A stretch of DNA of 64,000 bases, taken from the NCBI GenBank assembly GCA_026027325.1, contig JAMSLZ010000001.1, forward strand, positions 2,108,001 to 2,172,000, given 5' to 3'. This document shows, piece by piece, positions 11,620 through 24,440 of this stretch (position 1 is the first letter of the stretch; each line of letters starts with the position of its first letter). Made by a program: the position numbers and the translations under genes. The notes beneath the pieces are model-generated. The model was not told the origin of the DNA and made no database searches. It was given only the letters and a program-made list of their open reading frames with translations. Origin of the DNA: Actinomucor elegans (taxonomy: Eukaryota; Mucoromycota; Mucoromycetes; Mucorales; Mucoraceae).

Positions 11620-14566
11620 ATGACTGAATCCAAGGAAACAGAACAAATTACTCCAAAACATACCATACCACCTCTGGTAGCTCGGTGGTAATTATTGTGT
11701 CATTCTACCTGATCTTGTCATTGACTCATTTCTTTTTGATTCAGGTTCCATGCCATAGACTCGCCCATTCTAGATCCTATTGCAGTCCGTAAAGCCAAAA
11801 GAGAAAAGTCTTTATCTACTATTGCCATTCAGTCCACTACCCATTCTTCTGCTTCGTCTATTATATCAAGTTCTACCACGTCTACAATCAGTATTACTTC
11901 AACAGGCACTACAACCCCAAAAGTATCTCCCAAGAATTGGGTTCCATTTTCTAAACGTGATAATGCAGCATTAGAGAAAGCTTACCAGGTAAAACAACCA
12001 GTCCATCAGTCCTATAAAGCAATTACTTATCAAATTCTAGAACAAGACGATAAATATTGTACCTGTCAACGAAGATCATCTATTTGAAGTTAATATTTCC
12101 AAACGCGAAATAAGCCCAGTTTACTGGGAAGGCCCTGTGTTTGAAGTCCGCAGAGCTACTTGGTTTATACAAGGCGATGGATCCAAATGGCTACCTTGCG
12201 AAGAAAACATGTCGAGACAAGTTGAACAAGGATATCAGTAAAGTATCCAAGGTACATGCTTACGCCACGTGCCCTAATCTTTTTGCTATAGCAAGCATCA
12301 GCCGTATGTAAAACCTATAAATCCTGTAGCTGAGCTGGACTTAGGTGTTCAGCCCCCAGAACAAAGCCCGCCTTCTCTTGATCGATCGTCTCTAGATCAC
12401 ATTGCAGAAGTAAAGAAAGTAGAAGAAGCGTATGTCGAAGAAAAGGAGTACCTTTTAGGCCCTTATCTTGGTCAATACATTGTATACACTGGTCCATCAC
12501 AAGCATGGTTATTGTAGTAGGTTCTTTTTCATCGTCATCAAGAAATAATCAACTTATTGACATACATCTGTAGCGATACAACAGGTGCCAAAATTGCCAA
12601 GAGTTTCTTTACAAAAATCAGTAACAATCAAAACTTGGGTGGCACAAAAATGCTGCGTGGATATCATGAAGTCGAAAGAGAAACCAAAAAGAAGGATGAA
12701 GCAGAAGAAGCTAAAAAGAAAGCAGCAGCTCAACAAGCAAAGTTAAAAGATGACGAAGGACAGACTGCTTTAAATCAAAAAATACATCAAGAATTGGAGG
12801 ATGATAAACCTCGCTTATCCACTGATTCAGGTGATTTATCCAAAAAATCAAGATCAATATCGCCTCAAAAGAAAAAGGAGTTGGAAGAAAAGGAAATGAC
12901 AAAACATCAAGCAGAAGACTATGATAATGAAGACAGCGAAGAAGAAGTTCGAAATATTGATCAGGTCGTCTTTGTTATTCACGGGTAAGCAAGCCTTTCT
13001 TGCAGTAAGAGCTTACAATTAAAGCTGTTCTATAGTATTGGCCAACAAATGTCAGAGCGAATGGGTCAGAATTTCGTACATGGTAGGGTCTTGTATGCAC
13101 CATATATACAGCCTTGCTTATATATCTATATATACATACATATATACCTTTCTTCAATTTAGATGTTAATGTATTGAGAAAAACAATCAAATCAACATGG
13201 CCAATTGCAGTATCTGGAACTGGACCTTTAGATCGTCCAAACGGTATCCAAGTGCTTCCTATTCTATGGAGAAAGGAGATCTTGTTTGGAACAGATAATA
13301 CAGATGAGGAGCATGGATTGGAATCTGACATGGGTTTGCCAGACGGTGATGATGGTTGCCCGACACTGGATGAAATAACATTGGATGGTGCACCTAACAT
13401 CCGTACTCTAGTGGCAGATGTCTTCCTTGATAGTAAGTAACGCTCTTTTACTGTAACGCGCTTAACATATCTTTTTTTTCTTGATAGTTCCTTTGTACAT
13501 GACTAGTAAATATCATGACCAAATGATACATACCGTTACAAAAGAGATCAATCGTGTATATAAGCTGTTTATCGAAAGAAATCCCAACTTTCTGGAAAAT
13601 AAAGGGCAAGTAACCCTTATAGCTCATTCTCTAGGGGTATGTAGACTGGCTAGTTTAAGTTCTACTGGCTTACCATTACTTGCATTAGTCCTTGCTTGCT
13701 TTTGATATTCTTAGTGCACAACCTTTCTCTCAGCGTCAATTAGCCAATATTATCAATCCATCATCATGCAGTGACAAAAAGTCTCCTTGTAGCTTGGACT
13801 TCCCCGTCAGAAACTACTTTGCACTTGGTTCACCTTTAGGTATGATCATGCTTTTAAGAGGGCACAAAATGATTTCACGTAAAGCACTCGAATCCAATAT
13901 CAATACTAAAACTGCCTCTTTCGATGACAAAAATGCACCTGTTTCTTTTGTATATCCTGCTGCCGACAATATTTACAATATCTTTCACAAATCGGATCCT
14001 GTTGCATACCGCCTGGAGCCTTTAGTTGTCCGTCACTATGGTGCCAAGCTCAAACCTTTCCCAATTCCATACATTAAAGGCGGTCTCAAGAGTGTGCTGG
14101 ATGCAGGATTCAATGTAGGTAACGACCTTGCTAATAAAGCAGGCGCCATGTTTGAATCGTTTAAATCAGGTTTGACAGGCAGTTTGTTGATGCGAGGTTT
14201 GGGATTTTCAAAGCCATTGGAAGAAGCTTATCCTGGCGCAGAGATGCAATGGCGATCGCAATCGGACACAGCGATGTTGGCAACCAGAGCAGCTGCCAAA
14301 AGTGCTGCTAAATTGAAGCAGTTTAATCCAAGTGGTCGATTGGATTTCTACTTACAAGAAGGCTTACTGGAGAACGCGTATATCAGTGCATTAAGTGTAC
14401 ACATGTCGTATTGGCAGGTAAATACTGGTTCTAACATACTGTATATTGTAACTGACTCCTTTTTATAACGACGTAGGATGTGGATGTCGCTGGCTTCTTG
14501 ATCAGAGAAATCTACAAGAACGAACAAGACCAACAAGAAAAGAATCCAAATACCGTCCTTGTTTAA
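11620..14566 (+). CDS. DDHD-domain phospholipase (PA-PLA1 family)
   Basis: Ten exons: 11620-11687, 11745-11988, 12041-12237, 12292-12516, 12574-12984, 13036-13082, 13163-13432, 13488-13636, 13689-14417 and 14477-14566, giving 809 aa. The N-terminal RWFHAIDSP and VYWEGPVFEVRRATWF segments match the WWE-like part of intracellular PA-PLA1 enzymes. A charged coiled-coil linker follows. The lipase part contains VVFVIHGIGQ and the nucleophile elbow AHSLGS (Ser near residue 535; the usual first Gly is Ala). The DDHD domain shows YFALGSPLG, HKSDPVAYRLEPL and LDFYLQEG, the metal/phosphoinositide-type signature. These enzymes hydrolyse phosphatidic acid and related phospholipids on Golgi/ER or mitochondrial membranes; the yeast relative is DDL1 (YOR022C). 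The gene is convergent with FMC1, with 40 bp between stops. Confidence 0.93.
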
Positions 14567-14606
14567 AAATACACACATCCATTTTTATTCTAAATACAAT
14601 TCATCT

Positions 14607-15103
14607 TTAAACTTGTTCTTCGGTTTTGCTACCAGTCAAAGGTTGAGGGTTGCTGGGATCGTATTGCTTTGGCAAATTCAAACCAACACGATTAGCCGAG
14701 AGTTCGATCTTTCTCTTCTGTTCCATAACGATTGCAGAATATAAAGCACGTAATTCCTGAAAAAACAGAAAACTTATTACCTTTCCATAAAGCAAAATTG
14801 CACAGTTTCACGTACCTTGTGCTTTCTTGAACTAGTCAAGAAAGTCAAGACATTCTCAGCATTGCTGTTTAAAGCAGCAATTTTACTGGGATCTTGGATC
14901 TTTTGATTGTTGCGGTAGATCGCCTTCAATTCTTGTGCAAATACTGGGTTATTGGCACCTTTGGTATACTACAAGGGTAAAAATTGGTTAAAATAAGTTA
15001 ATAATCTCGGTCGATCTCTGCTGATCTCTCAAGGAATACATACTTGAATATTGACTTCTCTCAACAAGTTGCGGTAGACGGCTAAATTTCTTGACAATGA
15101 CAT
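14607..15103 (-). CDS. FMC1: ATP synthase assembly factor FMC1 homologue (LYR-like)
   Basis: Minus-strand exons 15103-15044, 14968-14816 and 14756-14607 encode 120 aa. The short basic N-terminus with VYRNLLREV and a second KAIYRNNQK segment fits the LYR/complex1-type helical fold. The C-terminal ANRVGLNLPKQYDPSNPQP matches the conserved VGL-LP tail of FMC1 proteins. FMC1 acts in the mitochondrial matrix with the Atp12 chaperone in assembly of the F1 part of ATP synthase. An in-frame upstream ATG (15176-15178) would add 25 residues, but a 5' UTR intron between the two is also possible; I chose the downstream ATG because it gives the usual family N-terminus. The family call rests on motif memory only. 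Confidence 0.78.
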
Positions 15104-18100
15104 ATTGATTAGTACTGAAAAAGAAAGAGAAAATAATACCTGAGCTTCGAAAACCGAACAAGGATTATTATCCTCCATTACAAATTAAAAGGCAGCAAGC
15201 AAATAGCTTTAAGCTGAAAACAAGATATGCATTCAAGAAACTGGATCGCTCCCTTGTTTATGTAAATGATAGACGTTATTATAAAGTAGATGTGATTTAC
15301 ATGAGGTAGATCGTATTGTTGCAAAACATATCGCATTATTATGAATTAGACTGCATTTTTAGACAGTATCTCTCGATCGCATTCCTATGGATGATGAATT
15401 ACATTTTAGAAAATAAATAGTATTTTAGAGCAATTGACATTAATTATAGAACCTCAAAACATCGTATGAATTGCAATTCATTATAGTCTAATATACATAA
15501 TGGCCTGTTTAAAAAACAAAATACAACAACATATTATTGTGTTTATTCACATATACCACACATACCTATCTAGATAAGACTCCACTAGTCGTTCTTTCCA
15601 TGAAATAAAGGACGTTATCCAGGGACGACCCAAAGAGATTATACCTTGCGTACCTCTATACAACGCCAAAGTTAATCGTAACTAACTAATCCATTTTAAC
15701 AAAGGGGTTCTATCTTTACCACCGCAACCTTCTATAAACATTGGCACCTAGTGGACAAACTTGATAGTAAAACCTAACTGGGTGATACGCTTATAAATTG
15801 TCTCTTCAGTACAAATGGAGCCCAGCAATCCATCAATAATAACCTCTTCAGAAGCTTTCTCTTTGACTAAAAATGGTCAACCAGTAAAACTAATTCATCG
15901 TCCGTTCAGAGCTGTCCTGTTAAAGATGAAACCAAGTCTGGCTTCGTTTTCCTTGCGCATCAGAAAACGAAAAATCCGCAAAACCTGTTATCACACATTT
16001 AGCGCTGGTAGATGAGTAGTAGGGAGACCAGATTGTGCAAGAACATCAATTTGGATATGGCTCGGTTTGTAGTGCGATAAGATGTTCTAACAGTATCGAA
16101 CATAGCTCTAAACACCATAGCTAGATGAACATGGACCCAAGCCTGGAAAAAGCTTGTCATACGATTCAGTTTACATTCTATCAAAGCGCCCTTGGTTCGA
16201 TGGACGCTCCTCCAAGCGTCGTATATATATAATGCCCTGCAGGCCGATAGGGTAACTGAACCACTGGCAAACATCTGATATTGCTCGGTTCGCAATCCAT
16301 CAAACGGTTTTATCGAGTATCCGTCCATGAATGAATTTTTACTAAACTCAAACACACCAAAAAGTGTGCTTTACCGAGCATCAATCTATTCGATATATTT
16401 TCATAAACTCAAACGCACACAAGATGGCGATCCATTCCTAGTGTCCTGTTTAGGAGTAGAGATGCCTCAAGCACTTTACGTTTTGCCTACTATAGAAGGT
16501 TGTACCCAGCATTTGGTATGACTGAGTTAACATTTCAAGTACACGCCGCCATCACAATAGTGACAGTCAGACAGCCAATATAATAAAAAAAGAAAGAACG
16601 ATAGGGCAGCAAAAATTACTCGTAAACGATAAAATTGTTCGTGTGACGTAACTATTTTGCAGGGGTTGTGATTGGGCTACGGTGATTAAACGATTACCAA
16701 AAACAATCAACAGCCTCAACGAAGCGCTGAAATTTTTCATTACTTTGCCGTAATGTTATTTTGATATAACCATTACATGCCGGATGGTAAGCGTTTGTAT
16801 TTGATGCTTACCCTATATTTTCTGAATTAATACTTGACCTCTACGGTTACTTGCATACTTGAGAGCAACAGTTCTAATGAATAATTCGCTTTTTTTTTTT
16901 TTTTTTTTTTTTTTACAATTGATACCGTTTTCATAAGTTTTTAAGCTCTGTTACATGACATACATGAGCGCAAGATGGATTAATATTCCCCCTCTTATTA
17001 ATCAATAGACTTTCTTTTAATAAAATAGATTTTTGTATATTTTAAAAATAGAATAGTCACTTGAACTTTTTTTTTAATTATAGTAGGCAATTGAGAAGGG
17101 CACCTACTACTTACTCAGGCTTTGCCCTTGTTGGGAATCATCCTATTTTCAATACTCCCAATTCACTCAGTCTACTCCTATTTGATATCGTATCCAATGA
17201 GTTATTCTTTTCTGAAATAAATAGGTGTATATAAAAGGGCTCATTATTCATCTACATTATAGTCAGTATGCTATAATTAATGATTATTCACAAAATTACA
17301 TACATTCCTTGTTGATTATCTACGTTTAATAATCTATAGTTTCTGGTTAGACCATCGTCAAATGTCATATTTAATTAGTATTTTCATATCCCCAATGAAT
17401 TACTGTATCTATCAAAGCTTTCATTAATCTATGGCACAATGTGTATAGTAAGCTTGTTAATTTATTTATTTATGCTAAAGCTTAAGTATTGATAATTGCA
17501 TTAAATAATGAAAAGTATTGTTGTAAAGAATGTGTCGTCCTCGAAAATCTCGTTAATACCTTTTAAAAAGTGATTTAAATGTATTTCCTTCTTCTCCACT
17601 TCCTTACCACCACTTTTCATTCACTAGTGGGAAATTGCATGAACTTTTGGTGTTACTTTTCATGGTAAAGAGGTGTCAATGTCTAAAACAAATATCAACC
17701 GACAGTTTTGAAAGATTCCCAAGCATGTATTCTTTGAGTTCCGCAAAAAAAAAAAAATCTTAACGTGAGAAATTTAAACCATTACTTAATTTGCTCCACT
17801 TATTAGCCGGTCCCTATCTAATGTCACATCTGATGGTCAGTACATCTAAGTAGTTGGCTCTAGAATACGTGACGGCTTCGCGAGGTAACTAACATACAAT
17901 TTTTAAAAATGCATGTATCTAGGCGATGTTATATGATGTCAAGATAAAAGTACTATAGACATTTAAGATTTCATTTCATTTAATCTGACATTCAGTGCTA
18001 GTGTAGTTTTTAAAGGATCTCAATCTGTGCAATATCTAGACCTGAGTTGACTTGTTATAATTCCTTTTTTGTAGTAGAAATCAACCTATACTTCATATAA

Positions 18101-19376
18101 TTCACAATGCATCATTTAATTTACAACCCAACGCCAAAGGACGATGTACTATTTGAAATTTATTCAAGCAATGGCTCTAGGAGATGTAATTGTTCCATCT
18201 AATATTCTCTAGTCATTAGATGCGATTTTTTTGGGGTTCACCTGGGGCGGCATAAACAATTAAATTCTAGCCAACCAATAATAATTGAGGAGAGACGCGT
18301 ATTATAATATTTCATACATTTTTCAAATACACAATAGAGCTCTATTTTTGGTTATTAAAGCAAACATAACTCGTTAGAAAGCTTTAGTACAGCCCAACTA
18401 GCAGAGCCTTATTAGTTATTTTAGGTTTCATTTTCTGCACTATAGTGCTTCTAATTGAGGATGATAGCTTGACACCCTGTTTTTTTCTGAAGTGCGGATT
18501 AACGCCTAATAGCCAATGGATAACATAGATAAGTATATAAGAAGGTATAAACAATAATGCCAATGAAAAATGTTACGTAGAAAATTCTGGCTTGACTCTA
18601 ACGTAGTAAATACCGTATCTGGCTAGTGTCCCCATGCTTCTTGGAAGCAACTGCTCTCATTTAATAACCTTAACAAATGACATAAGAAGATCTCTGTATA
18701 TGACAACAAATGGATTATAGTTACTTTTTCAAACAATGCATAAACGTTAAATACTTGATTCATTCACCACTACACAATAAGTTTTGCTAGTCAGTTTGAC
18801 GTTCTTGCTGCATATTTTCTTATCAAAGGACGCGTACAAAAAGATCGCCATCAAAGCTTATTTCAGTGGCTGCATTGTGCAACAACTCTTCGATTATTAA
18901 TCACAGAGCGCATGAAAAAGCGCAGCAGTCCCCTTACTAATATCAGTAGCCATAATTAACAAAGCTGAAACTAATTTGCGTAGTGTAGCGCAATAATACT
19001 CTAAGAATCATTTATATGAACAGGAAAAGCCTCAAAACTGTACTAATCAATTGTGTTATTTATCATCGCTGATTCATCAATATTTTTATATAGTTTCTCC
19101 ATGTAACTATATAGGTCTGAATATCTCAATATGGAATGCTGTAACGCGTTTCTAAAAAAGGTTGTACGGACTTCAAGACATTTTTGCTTGATCTTACTAC
19201 GTCTCCAAAGCCAGTGCTTACTTCAACATAATGCCCTGGTATTTAACTCTCCGTTTGAAAACGATTACAAAGATTTTTGACCCGGGTTAAAGTTTTTCGT
19301 TTAGCTTATATATACATTGCATTCTTCTTTTCGTTTCCACACTACCTTTTCATTTTTTTTTTTTTATCTTTCAAAC
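15104..19376. other. Long gene-poor region
   Basis: About 4.3 kb with no gene I can support. Open frames at 15815-16015 (+), 15999-16355 (-) and 16327-16521 (+) overlap each other and show no recognisable domain. A run of about 24 T lies near 16890-16914. Copies of the dispersed ~50-bp repeat lie near 17340-17385 and 17815-17855. TATATATA at 19306-19313 and a T-rich leader precede the gene at 19377. Confidence 0.5.
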
Positions 19377-20276
19377 ATGTCATACTCTAAAGCCTGTTGT
19401 TCTATTCCTCCTGTCTCTTCTGACTATCAAGCTGTAGGTACTATAGAAACCATCGGTGATCTTCCTGTATATACCGTTGGTCCCAAGGTAAGAAAGTAAA
19501 ATAAGCATAATAATCATCTGTTCAAGGCGTCTCATTGTTTTTTTTATCTAGGACTCCAAGAAGGCTGTGATTGTCATCTATGACATTTTTGCTCTTCAGT
19601 AAAGTATAAATACGCCATAGAGTTAAATTATGTTATTTATACGCGTTCTTTAGCCCCAATACCAAGCAATTTTGTGATATTTTAGCCAATGCTTGTGGAT
19701 GGAAGGTCGTCATGCCTGATTTCTTCCGTGGTGACGCCTGGAAAGATCATACTCTCAGTGACTACCCTGCTTTAGTGGCTTGGATTAGTAAAGTTGGTAC
19801 ATTGGAAGTTGTAAGTGTGAAATCACTGTTGAAAATGCAATCTTATATTGACAACACTGCAGATTACACCCGATATCGAACGCGTCGAGAAATACCTCAA
19901 GGAACAAGGTGTAGATGCTGCTACTTTGGTTGGCTTCTGTTGGGGAGCTAAGATTGGTGTACAATTGACTAACCGTCCTTTCATTGCTGGTATCTCCATG
20001 ATTCACCCTTCTTTTGTTGATGTCAAGGACGCTGAAGCCGCTGGCGCTCCTGTTCTTGCCCTTCCTTCCCAAAACGAACCTGATATGACTGAATACATGA
20101 ACGTGTTGGCCAAGAAGCCTTTCGGCAAGCAATGCAAGCACGTTCGTTTCGATGATCAACCTCACGGTTTCTGTGCTGCTCGTGGTGATTATAAAGATGA
20201 GCTTAACGCAAAGAGGGCAAATGAAGCTATTAGATTGACTGCTGATTTCTTTAGCGAGTGTTTCAAGTCAAATTAA
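19377..20276 (+). CDS. Dienelactone hydrolase family protein
   Basis: Exons 19377-19487, 19552-19598, 19654-19810 and 19863-20276 give 242 aa, the normal family size. The alpha/beta-hydrolase fold shows VIVIYDIFALHPNTKQFCD (first strand and oxyanion loop), VVMPDFFRGDAW, the nucleophile elbow GFCWGAK with Cys near residue 131 (Cys replaces Ser in this family), and the catalytic His in QPHGFCAARGDY. DLH enzymes open dienelactone rings in aromatic degradation; many fungal members have unknown physiological substrates. The protein has no signal peptide, so it is probably cytosolic. The gene is convergent with the oxidase on the minus strand, with only 40 bp between stops. The start codon follows a TATATATA box and a pyrimidine-rich leader. 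Confidence 0.92.
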
Positions 20277-20316
20277 TCTCAATAATAAAAAGAAAGTTTG
20301 ATTGTAAGCTTTTATT

Positions 20317-21816
20317 TCACAGTTTGGATGATCTTAGTTCAGCGGGTGTAACCATTCTTACTGTATGGTTTTCATCAACCAAGATGGGTCTGTCATAAAA
20401 CCCAGCACGTGGGATTACTTTGCGCCATGCCCATGCCCGTGTATATTCTGTATCTCGATTTTCAATAGCGTCAGTGATCTTCTTGCCTATCATGGGTAGA
20501 AATCTATGGTATAAAATGAGTACAGTTCATTGATATTGGCCATGATAAACTTACTTCATGGCATGTCCAGAATCTCCGGCTGCAATTACCAGATTATCAT
20601 AATCTGGATGTGGGCCCACGATAAATTGTCCGTCAATAGAATCAGAGTACCAACACACTCTAGAATATGTGATATCCAATTCGTCTGTTATGGGCAAGAA
20701 CTTGTGAAGGAAAAGACGGAAATCTCGCACGGCTTGCACTGGGATGGTATCGTCTTTATGAGTAACATGCGTACGAGGGACAGAGACCTGATCTTCTTGA
20801 CGTGGATTCAAGTAACCTGTGGCATGCTTTGCAATCTTGATAACACCATCACCATTATCAGGAAATCCATAAAAACCAGCTTTTGAGAAATCAGCAAACC
20901 AAACAGGCAGATTCTTTAGCATTTGTTTTACTTGTTCAGAGGGTCTAAAGTGAATAACCACCTGCCCTGTAGCTATGACTTGTTGACGCATATCAATCAA
21001 GCTGGATGTCCATGATCCAGTACACATAATAACGCGATCCGCTTGATGTACTGTGCCATCTTTGGTTGTAATGCCGGTGACAGATCTGCCTTCACATTGA
21101 ATACCTGTAAAGCATCCTTGTTCCCCCAATACAAACTTAACTCCATTATCCTTGCACTTTTGATAAATGTGTTTGATTGCTTCAGCAGAATTGCACCAAC
21201 CTGTAGATGAGTGTGTGTGTCATGATTCATTTGTGTCAAGATATATTCTTTTTTTCTTACCGCCAACTTTATTGTAATACGCGTAGCTCGTGCCATTCTT
21301 GACGGCTGTTTCAAAATAGGGATATCGAGCAATAATTTCCTCTGCACTTAGTTCTTCAATCCAATCACCATGACCAGCTTCGCGAATATACTTCAAACTG
21401 TGCATTTCATGTTCGCTAATTTTGTCCTCGCCCGAGAAAATAAGCATACCTGTGTTATGATAAACAGGATCAAGGCCTAGAGCCTCTCTTTCTTTGTTCC
21501 ATTCATTCCAGATATCAATTGAGTCAATACTGAGTTTCATGCATAACTTTTCTTTGCCATAATCCATTCGAACTACCTTACTAATGTCTGGGTAACAGTT
21601 AGAATACGCGTACTGATGTATTATATAGATGTATCCACATTTACCATTGGATGCAGCATCTCTTACAGGAATACTTTCTCGATCATAAACCCAGATATCG
21701 TAGTTTTTCTCTTTGTTTGATGATAAAGTGTAAGCAGTAGATAGACCAAAGCAGCCGCCCCCTACGATTATAATTTTGGATCCTGGTGTAGGAGCTTCGT
21801 ATTGTTTCTTTGGCAT
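20317..21816 (-). CDS. Peroxisomal FAD-dependent amine oxidase (sarcosine/pipecolate/saccharopine oxidase type), copy 1
   Basis: Minus-strand exons 21816-21645, 21587-21261, 21200-20555 and 20503-20317 encode 443 aa. The N-terminal KIIIVGGGCFGLSTAY is the FAD-binding dinucleotide fold (GxGxxG). The C-terminal region has RVCWYSDSIDGQFIVGPHP, whose Cys corresponds to the covalent FAD cysteine of monomeric sarcosine oxidases, and AAGDSGHAMKFLPMIG for the flavin. The last three residues are SKL, a canonical PTS1 peroxisomal signal. The family oxidises secondary amines such as sarcosine, L-pipecolate, saccharopine or fructosyl amino acids, giving H2O2. The first intron (57 nt) is in frame and has no stop, so retention would insert 19 residues. 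The neighbour at 22039 is a paralogue in the same orientation. The substrate is not predictable from sequence. Confidence 0.9.
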
Positions 21817-22038
21817 GATATTGAAAGATAAGAGCGTCTAATCGACTCTATTGAGATTATATATATACACGAATGAGTCATTAGATGCATATCATTGGCT
21901 GCTTATAAGAGTACACGCCTGTTTATCCGTGCGTATAGATCACTGTTTGTGAGAATGTATTCTTAGTTTATCCGGTGTGAATAATATGCAAAGGTTTATC
22001 GTTCCGAAAAGTACGGAGATTAGGAAAAGTTTATTTAT

Positions 22039-23687
22039 CTAAAGTTTAGCTTTAATCGTAGTGTCTGCTTTGAAATCTTCCTTCGTCGCCATTCTAGCGT
22101 CTTGGTTATTTGGTTCATCTAATAGCAATCTTTGTAATAAAGCCTCAGCACGCAATCCATCTAATTTGGTATCCTGCGTTTTCATATTACGCCATGCCCA
22201 GGCACGGCTGTAAGCTGTATCTTTGCCTTCTATAATATCTCTTATCTTGAACCCAAGGATAGGAATAAATCTATAGAGTATTATTAGTCAAGTTTATCTA
22301 TGCATTCCATATATTTGATGTACTTTAATCCGTGTCCAGAATCACCTGAAGCGACGATCAGGTTCTTGTAATCTGGATGAGGACCAATCACAAAATCGCC
22401 ATCAATTGAATCAGAATACCTACGGAAGAATTACTATATATGTCTTGGGGTATTTCACGATGCACATAACTTACCAACAAACTCTGCCATGAGCCACATC
22501 AAGCTGTGTAGTTTCAGGAAGAAACTTGCCCAGGAACTGACGAAACTCGCGGAGAGCACCAATAGGAATTGTATCGTTTATATGTGTTACTTGAGTGCGA
22601 GGTACCGAGACTTCATCTTCTGCGCGAGGATTCAAATACCTTTTTTTTTGAAATCGTAAGTATACTTTATTGATTTTTATTCATTTGATGACTTACCCAC
22701 TATGATGCTTTCCAATCTTCATTCTACCATCCTTGTTGCATGGAAATCCATAATAACCTGTATTTGACAAATCACCGCACCATACTGGCATCTGTTCCCA
22801 CGACTTACGAAGCGGCTCAGGTGGCTGAAAATGAACAACTTGCTGGCCACTGGCTACAACCTGTTTATGCATATCTACGACGCCAGCAGTCCAAGAGCCC
22901 GTAGTCAAAAGTACGCGGTCGCCATAATGGACTTGACCATCTTTTGTCTGGATGCCTACTACTGTAGAAGGGTTCTTGGGGTCGCAATGCAGCTTTTCCA
23001 AGCAGCCTGTTTGGTCACCCATGACAAAATGAACACCAAGGTCAATGCATTTGGAATAGATGTGTCTCACAGCTTCAGATGAGTTACACCAACCTATATT
23101 CTATTTTATTTACACTGGCTTCATTTCCATCCAAATAAACATTACCTCCTGCCTTATTGAAATAGGCTGTATTGAACCCATTTTTGACTGCTGATGCGAA
23201 TTGTGGGAATTTCTTGCTGATTTGCTCTGAACTGGTGAACTCTTGAATGAAATGGCCGTAGCCTGCTTCACGAATAGTTTTCATAGAGTTCTTTTCAAAG
23301 TCTGAAAACTTGTCTTTACTAGAAAAGAGTAAAACGCCTGTTTCATGGTAGACAGGATCAAGCTTCATTTCTGCTCTTTCCTTATTCCATTGCTTCCACA
23401 TACCAATGGCTTCAATTGTCAAGTGCATATAAAGTATGTCATTACCATAATCCATACGAACAATCTTGTTGATATCTATTATATAGGTTAGTCATTTTTC
23501 AATATATAACAGATAGATATTTACCAGTAGAAGCAGCATCAGGTGCTGGAATCTCTTGTCTGTCATAAACCCAAATGTCATATTGATTCTTTAACGCCAA
23601 AGCGTAAGCAGTAGATAGACCAAAGCAGCCGCCGCCTACAATGATAATCTTGGATCCAGGAGTAGGTGCAATATAATTGTTGGTCAT
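22039..23687 (-). CDS. Peroxisomal FAD-dependent amine oxidase, copy 2
   Basis: Minus-strand exons 23687-23525, 23475-23146, 23093-22697, 22639-22475, 22419-22324 and 22270-22039 encode 460 aa. The protein parallels the downstream paralogue: KIIIVGGGCFGLSTAYALAL for FAD binding, VHYGDRVLLTTGSW, RVCWYSDSIDGDFVIGPHP with the candidate flavinylation Cys, and ASGDSGHGLKF. It has two more introns than copy 1 and an extra ~17 residues before the C-terminus. It ends in AKL, an accepted PTS1 variant. Only 222 bp separate it from the start of copy 1, so this is a tandem duplication with diverged gene structure. A substrate shared with or different from copy 1 cannot be decided here. Confidence 0.9.
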
Positions 23688-24440
23688 GTTGAAATTGAAA
23701 AGAAAAGAAAAGGAAAGAAATTGATTCAGTATACTCTATTAAACTAGATTTGTTGTTGAAATAAAGTTATAGATTATCTACTATGCGACAGTCACTGCAC
23801 TTCAATAATTCATTATTGTATCATCGCAAAATCTATATGGTTCAAATGATATGATGACACATTACTTTGATTAATCGTAGTAGGTTTTAACTAATTGCAG
23901 CATCAAAACCTGAGGTCAATGATCAAGCCAAAAAAAAAAGACTTCATTCATGTTGGATGATAAGGTTCAATGATAGGTACGTATCTCATTTGAATTTTGG
24001 TATAACTATATTATTCAGGATAAACTATAAAATACAAAGTATAATCTTGCGAGGTAAAACCATGCTTGTTTGAAGGTGTTGGCTTCAGTTATGACCTTTA
24101 GACATGAGTATATGCATTTTTTCTGAACTGCTGATGGTGTTTATTTTTAATTGTATGTCTATGCATATACATAATAAATGCTCTTGTCGTATAAGATATC
24201 AGTTGATTTTTCCAGGATATTTCTCTCGGAGAAGAAATACAAGATCTAGATTATCAGAGATCGGGTGAACATGCTTGGTCTGGGAAGTTTTAAAAAAGCG
24301 AATATGTCTTAGCTGTCTAATATTCGAACACCGGAGGGGTATTCAAGCGAAAAAAAAAAGAGAAATTTCCTAAACTTTTGACGATAAAGGTTTAATAGCC
24401 ATTCACTGTATTAGATTTAAAATAATAATAGGTTCAGCGG
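23688..24440. other. Intergenic region upstream of the oxidase pair
   Basis: AT-rich, with two short runs of A near 23930 and 24350 and no coding frame. It holds the promoter of the minus-strand oxidase and ends at the palindromic element. Confidence 0.45.

Noticed and set aside
15815..16521. Three overlapping open frames on both strands, one with a TATA-like box upstream
   Set aside because: No recognisable domain, they overlap each other on opposite strands, and no splicing solution extends any of them into a longer protein.
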